Origin: Dyella_B sp035503745
GTDB taxonomy: Bacteria; Pseudomonadota; Gammaproteobacteria; Xanthomonadales; Rhodanobacteraceae
DNA: 64,000 bases
Reading direction: 5' to 3'
Assembly (NCBI RefSeq): GCF_035503745.1
Contig: NZ_DATJTC010000022.1
Span: 15,659-79,658 of the forward strand
Under the pieces are notes generated by a model, which saw only the letters and a list, made by a program, of their open reading frames with translations, was not told where the DNA came from and did no database searches. The position numbers and the translations under genes are program-made. Positions 26,637 through 34,271 of this stretch are shown here, piece by piece (the first letter of the stretch is position 1; each line of letters begins with the position of its first letter).

Positions 26637-26662
26637 GGCCTCCCGCACAGGAGGCCCTTTTT
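26637..26662 (+). terminator. Rho-independent terminator
   Basis: A 7-bp stem GGCCTCC / GGAGGCC with a six-base loop is followed by CTTTTT. It is oriented to end plus-strand transcription from the 25760-26449 gene and touches the stop codon of the convergent acetyltransferase. The stretch 26450-26636 before it holds nothing I can call a gene. Confidence 0.8.
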
Positions 26663-27138
26663 CATGCCAGCGATTTTTCAAAGCGAAAGGCATCGGTGCC
26701 GTCTTCGTAAAACCCTTTCAGCACCGGACCGGCGCGGCGGTAGCCCAGCCGCTCGTACAAACGCACCGCGGCGTCGTTGTCGGTACGCACTTCCAGCCGC
26801 ACCCACTGGCAGCGGCGCTGGCGCGCAACGCCTTCCACCGCTTCGATCAAGGCGGTGCCCACGCCCTTGCCGCGCGCTTCGGGCAGGCTGGCGATGGAAT
26901 ACAGCCGCGCCGCGCGGCTGCCCTTGCGGAAGAACACCAGCGCGGTGCCCAGAAAGCGGCGGTGGTTGGCGCTGGCGATCAGCACGCGCGCGGTGTCGCT
27001 GTCCAGATGACGGCGAAACTGGGCGCGGCTGATCTGGTCGTGATCGAACGTGGCGTGCTCCAGCGCGACCAGGTCGTCGAGATCGGAAAGTTCGGCTCGG
27101 CGCACCCGCACGGCGGCGGTGGCTGGCGATGGCGTCAT
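26662..27138 (-). CDS. GNAT family N-acetyltransferase
   Basis: About 158 residues with the GNAT fold: VRRAELSDLDDLVALEHATF at the start, the acetyl-CoA-binding loop in SLPEARGKGVGTALIEAVE and the C-terminal ALYERLGY-type segment VRLYERLGYRRAGPVL. It is RimI-like, but the substrate cannot be read from sequence. The start is uncertain: ATGs at 27138 and 27153 are close and neither has a clear ribosome site. It is divergent from a RimK-type ATP-grasp ligase, an association that suggests a common substrate. Confidence 0.85.
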   Translation of the reverse strand: MTPSPATAAVRVRRAELSDLDDLVALEHATFDHDQISRAQFRRHLDSDTARVLIASANHRRFLGTALVFFRKGSRAARLYSIASLPEARGKGVGTALIEAVEGVARQRRCQWVRLEVRTDNDAAVRLYERLGYRRAGPVLKGFYEDGTDAFRFEKSLA

Positions 27139-27428
27139 CAAAGAGGCTCTCATTAGAACGCACCGGCGGCGGGCTTGGCGCGGGCTGCCAAAATCCAGCA
27201 GGCGTGGGTTTTGAATAAGGGCGGCACTGTAGTGCAGAGTGCGGCGGAAAGCATCCATTGCAAGTCATGGACGCGCCCCGGACAGCATCCGGGGGCAACC
27301 GGCGTTTAGTGCCGCTTCAGTGCGTACCCTTGTGCACCCCGCGCCGGTGCATGACACTGCGCCCTTGCGCTGCGCCGCCTCGTTCCCCTACGCGGCGGCG
27401 CTTCTCCCGCCGGTCCTCCTGAGGTGTC

Positions 27429-28913
27429 ATGACCCGACTCGTCATCGTCGTCGAGAAAGCTTCCGACTGGGGCTCCTACTATCCGTCGGTCGACGTGGTC
27501 AGCGCGATGGACTACCTGCGCGAACCGGTGGGCGGCGACGACGAACGCACCCATGTCATCAACCTGTGCCGCAGCTATAAATACCTGGGCACCGGTTACT
27601 ACGTGTCGCTGCTGGCCGAGGCGCGCGGGCATCGGGTGATGCCCTCGGTGCGCACCGTGAACGACCTGCGGCGGCGCTCGCTTTATGGTCTGGCGATCGA
27701 CGATCTCAACGCCAAGCTCACGCATTTTTTACCCGCCGGCGGGCGCGACACCACCGATTTCGGCATCCTGGTCTACTTCGGCGAAACGGCCCAGCCCGCG
27801 CTGCAGGACCTGGCGCGGCAGGTGTTCGAAATGTACCCCTGTCCGCTGCTGCGCATCGAGTTCGAGCGCGAGCGGGTGTGGCAGATCTCCTCGATCAAGC
27901 CGGTGGGCCTGCACACGCTGGACGACGCGCAGGAAGACGCCTTCGCCGCCGAACTCGATCGCTTTTCCAAAAAGCTCTGGCGTAAGCCTCGCGCAAGGCG
28001 GCTGTACCGTTATGACCTGGCCATGCTGGTCGATCCGAACGAAGCGATGCCGCCGTCGAACAAGAGGGCGCTCAAGTCGTTCATTGCCGCGGGCAAGGAG
28101 TTGGGCATCGAGGTCGATCCGATCGGCAAGAACGATTACCAGCGCCTGGCCGAATACGACGGCCTGTTCATTCGCGAGACCACCGCCAGCGACAACCACA
28201 CCTACAACTTCGCCCATCGCGCCGAACGCGAGGGCATGGTGGTGATGGACGATCCGGGCTCCATTCTTCGCTGCACCAACAAGATCTTCCTCAACGACCT
28301 GATGGTGTCGCGCAAGCTCGCTGTGCCGCGCACGGAAATTATCTATCGCGACGACACCAAGGGATGGCGCGAGGTCGCTGCCAAGCTCGGCTATCCGCTG
28401 GTGCTGAAAATTCCCGACGGCTCTTTTTCGCGCGGCGTGGTGAAAGTGCAGGACGAACAAGAGTTGGAAAAAGCCACCAGCGAACTGTTCCAGCACAGCG
28501 CACTGCTGCTGGCGCAGGAATTCGTCGCCACCGAATTTGACTGGCGCATCGGCGTGCTGAACCGCGAACCGCTGTACGCATGCAAGTACTACATGTCGCG
28601 CGGCCACTGGCAGATCTACAACCACGGCGCGAAAGGCGCGGCGAAAACCGGCAGTTCCGAAACCATCCCGATCCGCGATGCGCCGCCGGAAGTGGTGAAG
28701 CTGGCGCTCAAGGCCACCAACGCGGTGGGCGACGGTCTCTACGGCGTCGATTTGAAGCAGCTGGGCGACAAGGCCGTGATCATCGAAGTGAACGACAACC
28801 CGTCCATCGACGCGGGTGTGGAAGACGCCTATCTGGGCGAGGACCTGTACCGGCGAATCATGCAGGAGTTCTTGCGCCGCATGGAGCGCAAGCGCATGGG
28901 CATCATCGCCTAG
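27429..28913 (+). CDS. RimK-family ATP-grasp ligase with RLAN domain
   Basis: A 494-residue protein. The N-terminal part (about 1-160, TRLVIVVEKASDWGSYYPS) matches the RLAN domain found in front of a subset of RimK-like ATP-grasp enzymes. The C-terminal ATP-grasp domain (about 280-490) has LVLKIPDGSFSRGVVKVQ for nucleotide binding and IEVNDNPSIDAG for Mg2+ binding. Such enzymes form amide bonds, often adding amino acids such as glutamate to a carboxylate. The real substrate is unknown. The ribosome site is weak. A GNAT gene is divergent upstream. Confidence 0.85.
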   Translation: MTRLVIVVEKASDWGSYYPSVDVVSAMDYLREPVGGDDERTHVINLCRSYKYLGTGYYVSLLAEARGHRVMPSVRTVNDLRRRSLYGLAIDDLNAKLTHFLPAGGRDTTDFGILVYFGETAQPALQDLARQVFEMYPCPLLRIEFERERVWQISSIKPVGLHTLDDAQEDAFAAELDRFSKKLWRKPRARRLYRYDLAMLVDPNEAMPPSNKRALKSFIAAGKELGIEVDPIGKNDYQRLAEYDGLFIRETTASDNHTYNFAHRAEREGMVVMDDPGSILRCTNKIFLNDLMVSRKLAVPRTEIIYRDDTKGWREVAAKLGYPLVLKIPDGSFSRGVVKVQDEQELEKATSELFQHSALLLAQEFVATEFDWRIGVLNREPLYACKYYMSRGHWQIYNHGAKGAAKTGSSETIPIRDAPPEVVKLALKATNAVGDGLYGVDLKQLGDKAVIIEVNDNPSIDAGVEDAYLGEDLYRRIMQEFLRRMERKRMGIIA

Positions 28914-28934
28914 CGTTGCCCGCGCGGGATCTTC

Positions 28935-28960
28935 CGGCTTGCCCGTCCATGGGCAAGCCG
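28935..28960. terminator. Hairpin between convergent genes
   Basis: A perfect 10-bp stem CGGCTTGCCC / GGGCAAGCCG with a six-base loop lies 22 bases after the RimK-like gene. No T-tract follows on either strand, so it is a terminator-like hairpin and may work as an mRNA 3'-end structure. Confidence 0.5.
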
Positions 28961-29079
28961 CAAAGGTGTGCGCATTCCCTTGCGCTGCCGCCGGCCGGCG
29001 ACCACTCCCTTCAGGCCGGCGGACATCCCATTGCGCAGCGCTCCGGCCGCGCAGGCTCCACTGCCAGGCGGATACTTTG

Positions 29080-29337
29080 CTAATGCCAGATCAGGTGCCG
29101 TGCCGAACGGCGGCGCGGGCGACACAACGCAAGCAACTGCCGCGGCAGCGTCGGCTCCAGCGTCAAGATGACGGCCAGCGGCGCCCACAGCAGCCAGAAC
29201 ATCGGGGCCCAGCCAAATAGTGCGGTGTGCGCGGGCACCAGGGTGCTGAGCAGCAGCAGGGTGCCGATCAGCAGCCACAACAGCGATGCGGCCAGCAGCC
29301 GTGCGTGGCGCGGGAAATCGGTGTTCGGTTGACGCAT
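29080..29337 (-). CDS. Small two-helix membrane protein (85 aa)
   Basis: No family is recognised. Two hydrophobic helices are visible at about residues 13-35 and 40-60, followed by a basic, Arg-rich C-terminal tail that would stay in the cytoplasm. GGAG lies seven bases before the ATG at 29337, and this start gives a sensible short N-terminus (MRQPNTDFPRHAR). It is divergent from aroE and convergent with the RimK-like gene. Confidence 0.6.
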   Translation of the reverse strand: MRQPNTDFPRHARLLAASLLWLLIGTLLLLSTLVPAHTALFGWAPMFWLLWAPLAVILTLEPTLPRQLLALCRPRRRSARHLIWH

Positions 29338-29518
29338 GGCAAAGCTCCGTCTTGGGCGTGGACCAAGCGTGCCGGCGGGCGGTCTCACGGACTGCGATGG
29401 CGCCCCAACGCCCCGCCGACACCCCAGGCAAGCAGGGCGGGAGCGCACGCCGCGCTTCGATCGCCGAAATCCGGACGCATGCGGCCAAGTACAATGGGCG
29501 CCCCGCAAGGAGCACCGC

Positions 29519-30349
29519 ATGTCACGACCCAGCCAGTTCGCCGTCTTTGGCCATCCGATCGCGCATAGCCTGTCGCCGCGCATCCACCAGGCTTTTGCGC
29601 AGCAGTTCGGTATTGCCCTGACCTACCGCACCATCGATGCCGCACCCTCTGCATTCGCCGACGCCGTGCGGCATTTTTTCAACGAAGAAGACGGCCGCGG
29701 CGCCAACGTCACGCTGCCGCACAAGCTGTCCGCCTTCGCGCTGGCTGACGAGCACACGCAGGCCGCCACGCGCGCGGGCACGGCCAATGTGCTCACGCGT
29801 CTGCCCGACGGACGCCTCGCCGCGCACAACACCGACGGCGCGGCGCTGGTGCGCGATCTCACCGACCGCCATGGCCTGGACTTGCGCGGCCACGATGCAT
29901 TGCTGCTGGGTGCCGGCGGCGCCGCGCGCGCGGTGGCCTGGTCGTTGTTCGAAGCGGGTGTGCAGACGCTCACCATCGTCAACCGCTCGCCCGAAGCGGC
30001 CGATCAGCTTGCCGATGCGATCGGCGAACCGGCGCGCGTGCATACGCGCTACTGGGACGATCTGGGCAACATCGGCAGCTTCGACCTGATCGTCAACGCC
30101 ACCTCGGTCGGCACGCTCGGCCAGGCGCTGAGCCTGCCGTTCTCGCTGGTGGGATCGCGCGCGGTCTGCTACGACCTTGGCTACGGCACCTCCGCGTTTG
30201 CCTTTCTCGCCTGGGCGCGCGCCGCTGGCGCGCTGCACGCCTACGACGGCCTGGGGATGCTGGTGGAACAGGCCGCCGATGCGTTCGAGCTTTGGCACGG
30301 CAAGCGGCCCGATACCGAGCCGGTGTACCAGTCCCTGCGCGCCCTATGA
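29519..30349 (+). CDS. aroE: Shikimate dehydrogenase (NADP+)
   Basis: A 276-residue AroE that reduces 3-dehydroshikimate in aromatic amino-acid synthesis. The substrate domain has FGHPIAHSLSPRIHQAF and NVTLPHKL with catalytic Lys69; Asp106 lies in HNTDGAALV. The NADP-binding domain has LLLGAGGAARAVAWSL. The C-terminal YDGLGMLVEQAADAFELWHG is typical. The ATG at 29519 with AGGAG seven bases upstream was preferred to an in-frame upstream start. Its stop codon overlaps the next gene's start (ATGA). Confidence 0.96.
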   Translation: MSRPSQFAVFGHPIAHSLSPRIHQAFAQQFGIALTYRTIDAAPSAFADAVRHFFNEEDGRGANVTLPHKLSAFALADEHTQAATRAGTANVLTRLPDGRLAAHNTDGAALVRDLTDRHGLDLRGHDALLLGAGGAARAVAWSLFEAGVQTLTIVNRSPEAADQLADAIGEPARVHTRYWDDLGNIGSFDLIVNATSVGTLGQALSLPFSLVGSRAVCYDLGYGTSAFAFLAWARAAGALHAYDGLGMLVEQAADAFELWHGKRPDTEPVYQSLRAL

Positions 30350-30615
30350 ACGCGGGCACGGCATGCCGCATGGGTTGTGGCGCATGTTGCATCGCGCCCT
30401 CGATCAGCTCGCCGATCCCCGGCATGCCGCACGGCAAGCCGGCAGGCGTGCGCTGTATCCAACTGACCGCCGATAACCGTTGCGCCCTCTTTGGCGACCC
30501 GCGCCGCCCGCAAGTCTGCGGGCGGCTGCAGCCGGAGCCGGCCATGTGCGGCAGCGATCGCGAGCACGCCCTGGGGTGGCTGTCGGCGCTGGAAAAAGCC
30601 ACTCGCGCCGCCTGA
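30346..30615 (+). CDS. YkgJ-like cysteine cluster protein
   Basis: An 89-residue protein with clustered cysteines: CRMGCGACC near the N-terminus, then single Cys in VRCIQL, RCALFG, QVCGRL and AMCGSD. This pattern fits the YkgJ family of Zn- or Fe-S-binding cysteine-cluster proteins, whose role is not known. The start overlaps the aroE stop as ATGA, so it is probably translationally coupled to aroE. Confidence 0.8.
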   Translation: MNAGTACRMGCGACCIAPSISSPIPGMPHGKPAGVRCIQLTADNRCALFGDPRRPQVCGRLQPEPAMCGSDREHALGWLSALEKATRAA

Positions 30616-30713
30616 ATTTCCCGCCGTTCCGGCTTGCCCGGCATTTGGCATGTCCAAATTTTGGATCGTGCTAAGTTGGCTGGACAGGGGGCATCACTCG
30701 CGGGGGTTTGCGT

Positions 30714-32486
30714 ATGTTGCCGATGGGGAAATTCAGTCGTTGCCTGGCTGGGGCCGGGCTAATGGTGTGCGTCGCAGGCGTGGCCAGCGCCGCGCCGGAT
30801 AACAGCAGTCCAGTGGGCTCGGCCAATGTCACGGTGGCCGATCCAACGGTGCCGCGCCCGCCGGGGCAGCCCTGCGCGGTGCAGCTTTTCAGCAACGATA
30901 CGTTCGACGATTACAGCACGCGGCCTTTCAGCTATACGCCGCCGGCCGGCTGCGGCACGCACTGGTCCAAGGTGGTGCTGGAAGGGGATTTCTCGGTCAC
31001 CGCGGGGGTGCAGTACGACCGCACCGCGACCATCTTCCTGGCCGGCGTGAACCTGTATTTCGGCACCACCCAGGAGCCCGCCTCCACGCTCGCGCCGAGC
31101 TGGCACGTGGAGCGTGACCTGACCGATTACAGCGCCTTGTTCGCCAAGCCCGGCCAGGGCCAGGCGTTCATCGGCAACATCGTCAACAGCACCTATACCG
31201 GCGTGATCCACGGTAGCGCGCGGCTGCTGTTTTATCCGGCCAGCGGCGTCGCGCCGGCGGCCAACGCACCCGACGCGGTTTATCCGCTGGGCAGCGATCC
31301 GGTCGGCAGCACGGTGGCCCTGAACACCTCGACCGACCAGCTTGCCGCCACGCTTAGCTTGCCGCGCAACATACAGAGCGCTTACCTGGATGTATTCACG
31401 CAAAGCCAGAGCAACGATGAGTTCTGGTACACCTGCGTGCCGGCGCAATACGCCGCGGAAACCGGCGAATGCAACAACGGCAATTTTCGCGAAGCCCAGA
31501 TCAGCATCGATGGCCAGCCGGCCGGCGTGGCGCCGGTGTATCCATGGATCTATACCGGCGGCATCGACCTGTTCATCTGGAAGCCCACGCCCGGCGTGCA
31601 GACGCTCAATTTCATGCCCTACCGGGTGGATCTGACGCCGTTCGCCGGCGTGCTCAGCAACGGCGCGCCGCACACGGTGGCGGTGAGCGTGGCCGGTGCC
31701 GACAGCTACTTCTCGGCCACTGCCGCGCTGCTGGTGTATGAGGATCACGGCACCAAGCAGGTGAGCGGCCAGGTTACGCGCAACACGCTGGCCAACCAGC
31801 CGCCGACGCCCACGATCAGCAGCACCTTGAGCCAGGATGCTTCCGGCGACGTTACCGGCGGCGTCACCACGGCCTTAAGTCGCCACTTCGTCATCGAAGG
31901 TTACGTGGATACGTCGCGCGGACGCATCACCACCACGGTGGATGAAACCTCTGCCTTCACCAACACCGAAAGCTTCGACATCACCAGCTCGATCTACGAC
32001 CAGACCAGCAACCAGCTCACCACGCTCAACGGTACGAGCCAAAGCAAGCTGGGGCCGGTCACGGTCAGCCAGTTCAGCGCCAGCTATCGCTATCCGCTTT
32101 ACGTGGAATCGGACGAGAGCGTGCTGGCCGACGGCAACTACTCGATCTTCACCAAGATCGGCCAAGGCTACAAACAGCAAACCGAGGTCGGCATCGGCGG
32201 CCTGACGCTGTATGCGGCCAAGGTGGAAAACCGCGTGGATGGTTCGGACACCCTGGTGCTGACGCCCAGCTACAGCATCGTCAGCCATAGCGGCCAGCAG
32301 GCGACGCAAACTTTTGCGTTCGACGACTCGCTGGGTGACTGCTACGACAGCAGCGTCAGTTCCGCCAATAACCTCGTAACGGCCTACAGCAGCGGCCAGG
32401 GTTGCCCCGGCCGGCAGAACCGGGTGCTTTGGTTCACCCACCCCGATGGCTCCCCTTATCAGGGCGAGCGCCTGTTCAACTGGTAA
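30714..32486 (+). CDS. Secreted PNGase A-family protein (peptide-N-glycosidase A-like)
   Basis: A 590-residue exported protein with signal peptide (CLAGAGLMVCVAGVASAAP). It resembles plant/fungal peptide-N4-(N-acetyl-beta-glucosaminyl)asparagine amidase A: an ethylene-receptor-like N-terminal beta domain with WSKVVLEGDFSVTAG..RTATIFLAGVNLYFG, then the hallmark NDEFWYTCVP, NFREAQISIDGQPAG and YTGGIDLFIWKPTPG.. segments, and a C-terminal beta domain. Members release N-glycans from glycopeptides. Activity in this organism is inferred from the family only. GGGGG precedes the ATG at 30714. It stands alone, followed by a strong hairpin. Confidence 0.8.
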   Translation: MLPMGKFSRCLAGAGLMVCVAGVASAAPDNSSPVGSANVTVADPTVPRPPGQPCAVQLFSNDTFDDYSTRPFSYTPPAGCGTHWSKVVLEGDFSVTAGVQYDRTATIFLAGVNLYFGTTQEPASTLAPSWHVERDLTDYSALFAKPGQGQAFIGNIVNSTYTGVIHGSARLLFYPASGVAPAANAPDAVYPLGSDPVGSTVALNTSTDQLAATLSLPRNIQSAYLDVFTQSQSNDEFWYTCVPAQYAAETGECNNGNFREAQISIDGQPAGVAPVYPWIYTGGIDLFIWKPTPGVQTLNFMPYRVDLTPFAGVLSNGAPHTVAVSVAGADSYFSATAALLVYEDHGTKQVSGQVTRNTLANQPPTPTISSTLSQDASGDVTGGVTTALSRHFVIEGYVDTSRGRITTTVDETSAFTNTESFDITSSIYDQTSNQLTTLNGTSQSKLGPVTVSQFSASYRYPLYVESDESVLADGNYSIFTKIGQGYKQQTEVGIGGLTLYAAKVENRVDGSDTLVLTPSYSIVSHSGQQATQTFAFDDSLGDCYDSSVSSANNLVTAYSSGQGCPGRQNRVLWFTHPDGSPYQGERLFNW

Positions 32487-32498
32487 GCCAGGCAGGAA

Positions 32499-32533
32499 CC
32501 GGCACCCCTTCGGATGGTCCGAGGGGGTGCCGG
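32499..32533 (+). terminator. Strong hairpin after the PNGase A-like gene
   Basis: Arms CCGGCACCCC-T-TCGGA and TCCGA-G-GGGGTGCCGG form a 16-bp stem with one T-G pair and a three-base loop. It lies 13 bases after the stop codon. The tail ATGTTAATTTT is moderately T-rich, consistent with a rho-independent terminator. Confidence 0.7.
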
Positions 32534-32590
32534 CATGTTAATTTTGTCGGCATTGCACCCTGCATATGTCGTTCCACGGAGTCTTTGCCG

Positions 32591-32887
32591 ATGCGTACCC
32601 GCTTGCTCGCACTTTCCATCCTTGGCGTGGCCGTCGTGCTCGCTGGCTGCCATCACGCCACGCGACCGGATGGCACCCGGGTCGACAGGAAAGGCGTGAC
32701 GGACCTGGCCGGGTTCGAAACGTTCGTGAGCACCCACCCGAGCCCCGCACAGTTCAAGAAGATGTATCCGGGCGTGCTGCTGATGCTGCCCGGCAAGATC
32801 AGCGACCTGGACACCCGCTACGACAACACCCGTTTCTTTCCTGACCTGGATAAGAACGGCGACATCATCGGCGGCGATTTCCACTGA
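32591..32887 (+). CDS. Small hypothetical lipoprotein (98 aa)
   Basis: The N-terminus is a lipoprotein signal (LLALSILGVAVVLAGC) with lipobox LAGC. The mature part of about 78 residues contains DLAGFETFVSTHPSPAQFKKMYPGVLLMLPG and ends in an acidic DLDKNGDIIGGDFH motif that resembles a single calcium-loop. No family is recognised. GGAG lies nine bases before the ATG at 32591. The 262 bases after it hold no gene. Confidence 0.65.
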   Translation: MRTRLLALSILGVAVVLAGCHHATRPDGTRVDRKGVTDLAGFETFVSTHPSPAQFKKMYPGVLLMLPGKISDLDTRYDNTRFFPDLDKNGDIIGGDFH

Positions 32888-33149
32888 TTTCGAGCCAATG
32901 ATGGCCCGGGGGCCGGGTTTAATCGCGTATGGACGCGCACTTGCTCGCTGATCCTTGACCCGCGGGCCTGGCCGGCGGGCAAACAGCTCCCGGCCCGGGC
33001 CGCGCAGCGTCGTGCGGCAGGCCGTGGCTGTCACATTCGCAAGGCGGAGTCATTGGGCTGACACGTTAGCTAATTAATCTGGCGCGATTGCGGCAATACG
33101 CTTTGGTACGGGCGGTTGCTCCCCACGTCCCCGTCATCGTGCAGGTGTC

Positions 33150-33674
33150 ATGTCATCTTCCCCTTCCACCGTGCCTGGCCGGCGCGGATTGCTTCTTGTG
33201 TCACTGGCCGCACTGCTGGCGATCGGCGGCGGCGTGTTCTGGTACGCGCATGCATCGATCGCAAGCAAGTCCGGCGGCCACACTGCGAACGATGGCAGCG
33301 ACGTCGGCGTCATGCTCGGGCTGGCGGACAGCGCCTATAAGGACAAGCACCTGCTCGCGCCGGTCGGCAGCAATATGTACGAGTTCTACTTCAGTGTGCT
33401 GCAGCTCGACCCGAACAATTCGACCGCAATGGAACGGCTGCGCGACATGTTCAAGCCGGCTTGCGATGTCGTGGAAAGCACCATCAACAGCGGCGATCTG
33501 GACGAAGCGCAGCGCGAGCTGTCGCTGCTGCGCATGTACGATCCGCACAATTACAAGCTCGCCCTGCTCGGCAGCGTGCTCGACGCGCAACGCGTCATCG
33601 AGCGCCGCAAGCATGAAGCGGAAGCTGCGCGCATCCAGGCGCAGCAGGCGGCGGCCGGGCAACGCGCAAACTGA
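33150..33674 (+). CDS. Membrane-anchored hypothetical protein with helical repeat region (174 aa)
   Basis: One membrane helix at about residues 12-34 is followed by a periplasmic, helix-rich domain. The stretch LLAPVGSNMYEFYFSVLQLDPNNSTAMERLRDMFKPA resembles TPR-like segments seen N-terminal to some TonB-like proteins in xanthomonads, but no TonB domain is present. A charged coiled-coil tail ends the protein (RRKHEAEAARIQAQQAA). Function unknown. AGGTG lies three bases before the ATG. Confidence 0.6.
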   Translation: MSSSPSTVPGRRGLLLVSLAALLAIGGGVFWYAHASIASKSGGHTANDGSDVGVMLGLADSAYKDKHLLAPVGSNMYEFYFSVLQLDPNNSTAMERLRDMFKPACDVVESTINSGDLDEAQRELSLLRMYDPHNYKLALLGSVLDAQRVIERRKHEAEAARIQAQQAAAGQRAN

Positions 33675-33694
33675 TTCGCGCCGCCGTACAGGTT

Positions 33695-33717
33695 CCTCCC
33701 CGTGCCTGCAGGGGAGG
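33695..33717. terminator. Hairpin between convergent genes
   Basis: A 7-bp stem CCTCCCC / GGGGAGG with a nine-base loop lies 21 bases after the preceding plus-strand gene and 12 bases from the stop of the gamma-carbonic anhydrase on the minus strand. No T-tract follows, so termination is uncertain. Confidence 0.45.
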
Positions 33718-33728
33718 CGGCGTGTCAG

Positions 33729-34262
33729 TCAGCCGGCGAGGTAGGTGTCCTTCAAACGGACGTAATGATCGGCCGAGTAATGCAGCTGCTCGATCTGCTT
33801 GTCGGTAAGCACGCGTACCCGCTGCGCGGGATTGCCCAGCCATAGCTCGCGCTCGCCCACCACCTTGCCGGGCGGTACCACGCTGCCCGCGCCGACGAAG
33901 CCGTATTTCTTGATGGTGGCGCCGTCGAGCACGGTGGCGTGCATGCCGATCAGGCAGTAATCCTCGATCGTGCAGGCGTGGATCACCGCGGCATGACCGA
34001 TCGTCACGCCCTCGCCCACGATGGTGGGAAAACCGCCGGGCGAATAGGGACCGTCGTGCGTCACGTGCACGATGCTGCCGTCCTGCACGTTGCTGCGCGC
34101 GCCGATGCGGATGTAATGCACGTCCCCGCGCAGCACCGCGCCCGGCCAGATCGATGCGTCTTCGCCCACTACCACGTCGCCGATCACGGTCGCGGCCGGA
34201 TCGACGTATGCGCGAGCGCCCAGGGTGGGCGTGATGCCCTTGTAACTGCGAATGCCATTCAT
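33729..34262 (-). CDS. Gamma carbonic anhydrase family protein (YrdA-like)
   Basis: A 177-residue left-handed beta-helix protein with hexapeptide repeats (AYVDPAATVIGDVVVGEDASIWPGAVLRGD). The three metal-binding histidines expected for the family fall in IVHVTHDGPY, IGHAAVIHAC and LIGMHATVLDG. It ends with KQIEQLHYSADHYVRLKDTYL, the usual C-terminal helix. YrdA-type proteins bind zinc, but many show no carbonic anhydrase activity. It starts 9 bases after the patatin gene and is probably co-transcribed with it. Confidence 0.92.
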   Translation of the reverse strand: MNGIRSYKGITPTLGARAYVDPAATVIGDVVVGEDASIWPGAVLRGDVHYIRIGARSNVQDGSIVHVTHDGPYSPGGFPTIVGEGVTIGHAAVIHACTIEDYCLIGMHATVLDGATIKKYGFVGAGSVVPPGKVVGERELWLGNPAQRVRVLTDKQIEQLHYSADHYVRLKDTYLAG

Positions 34263-34271
34263 GCCTGCATT

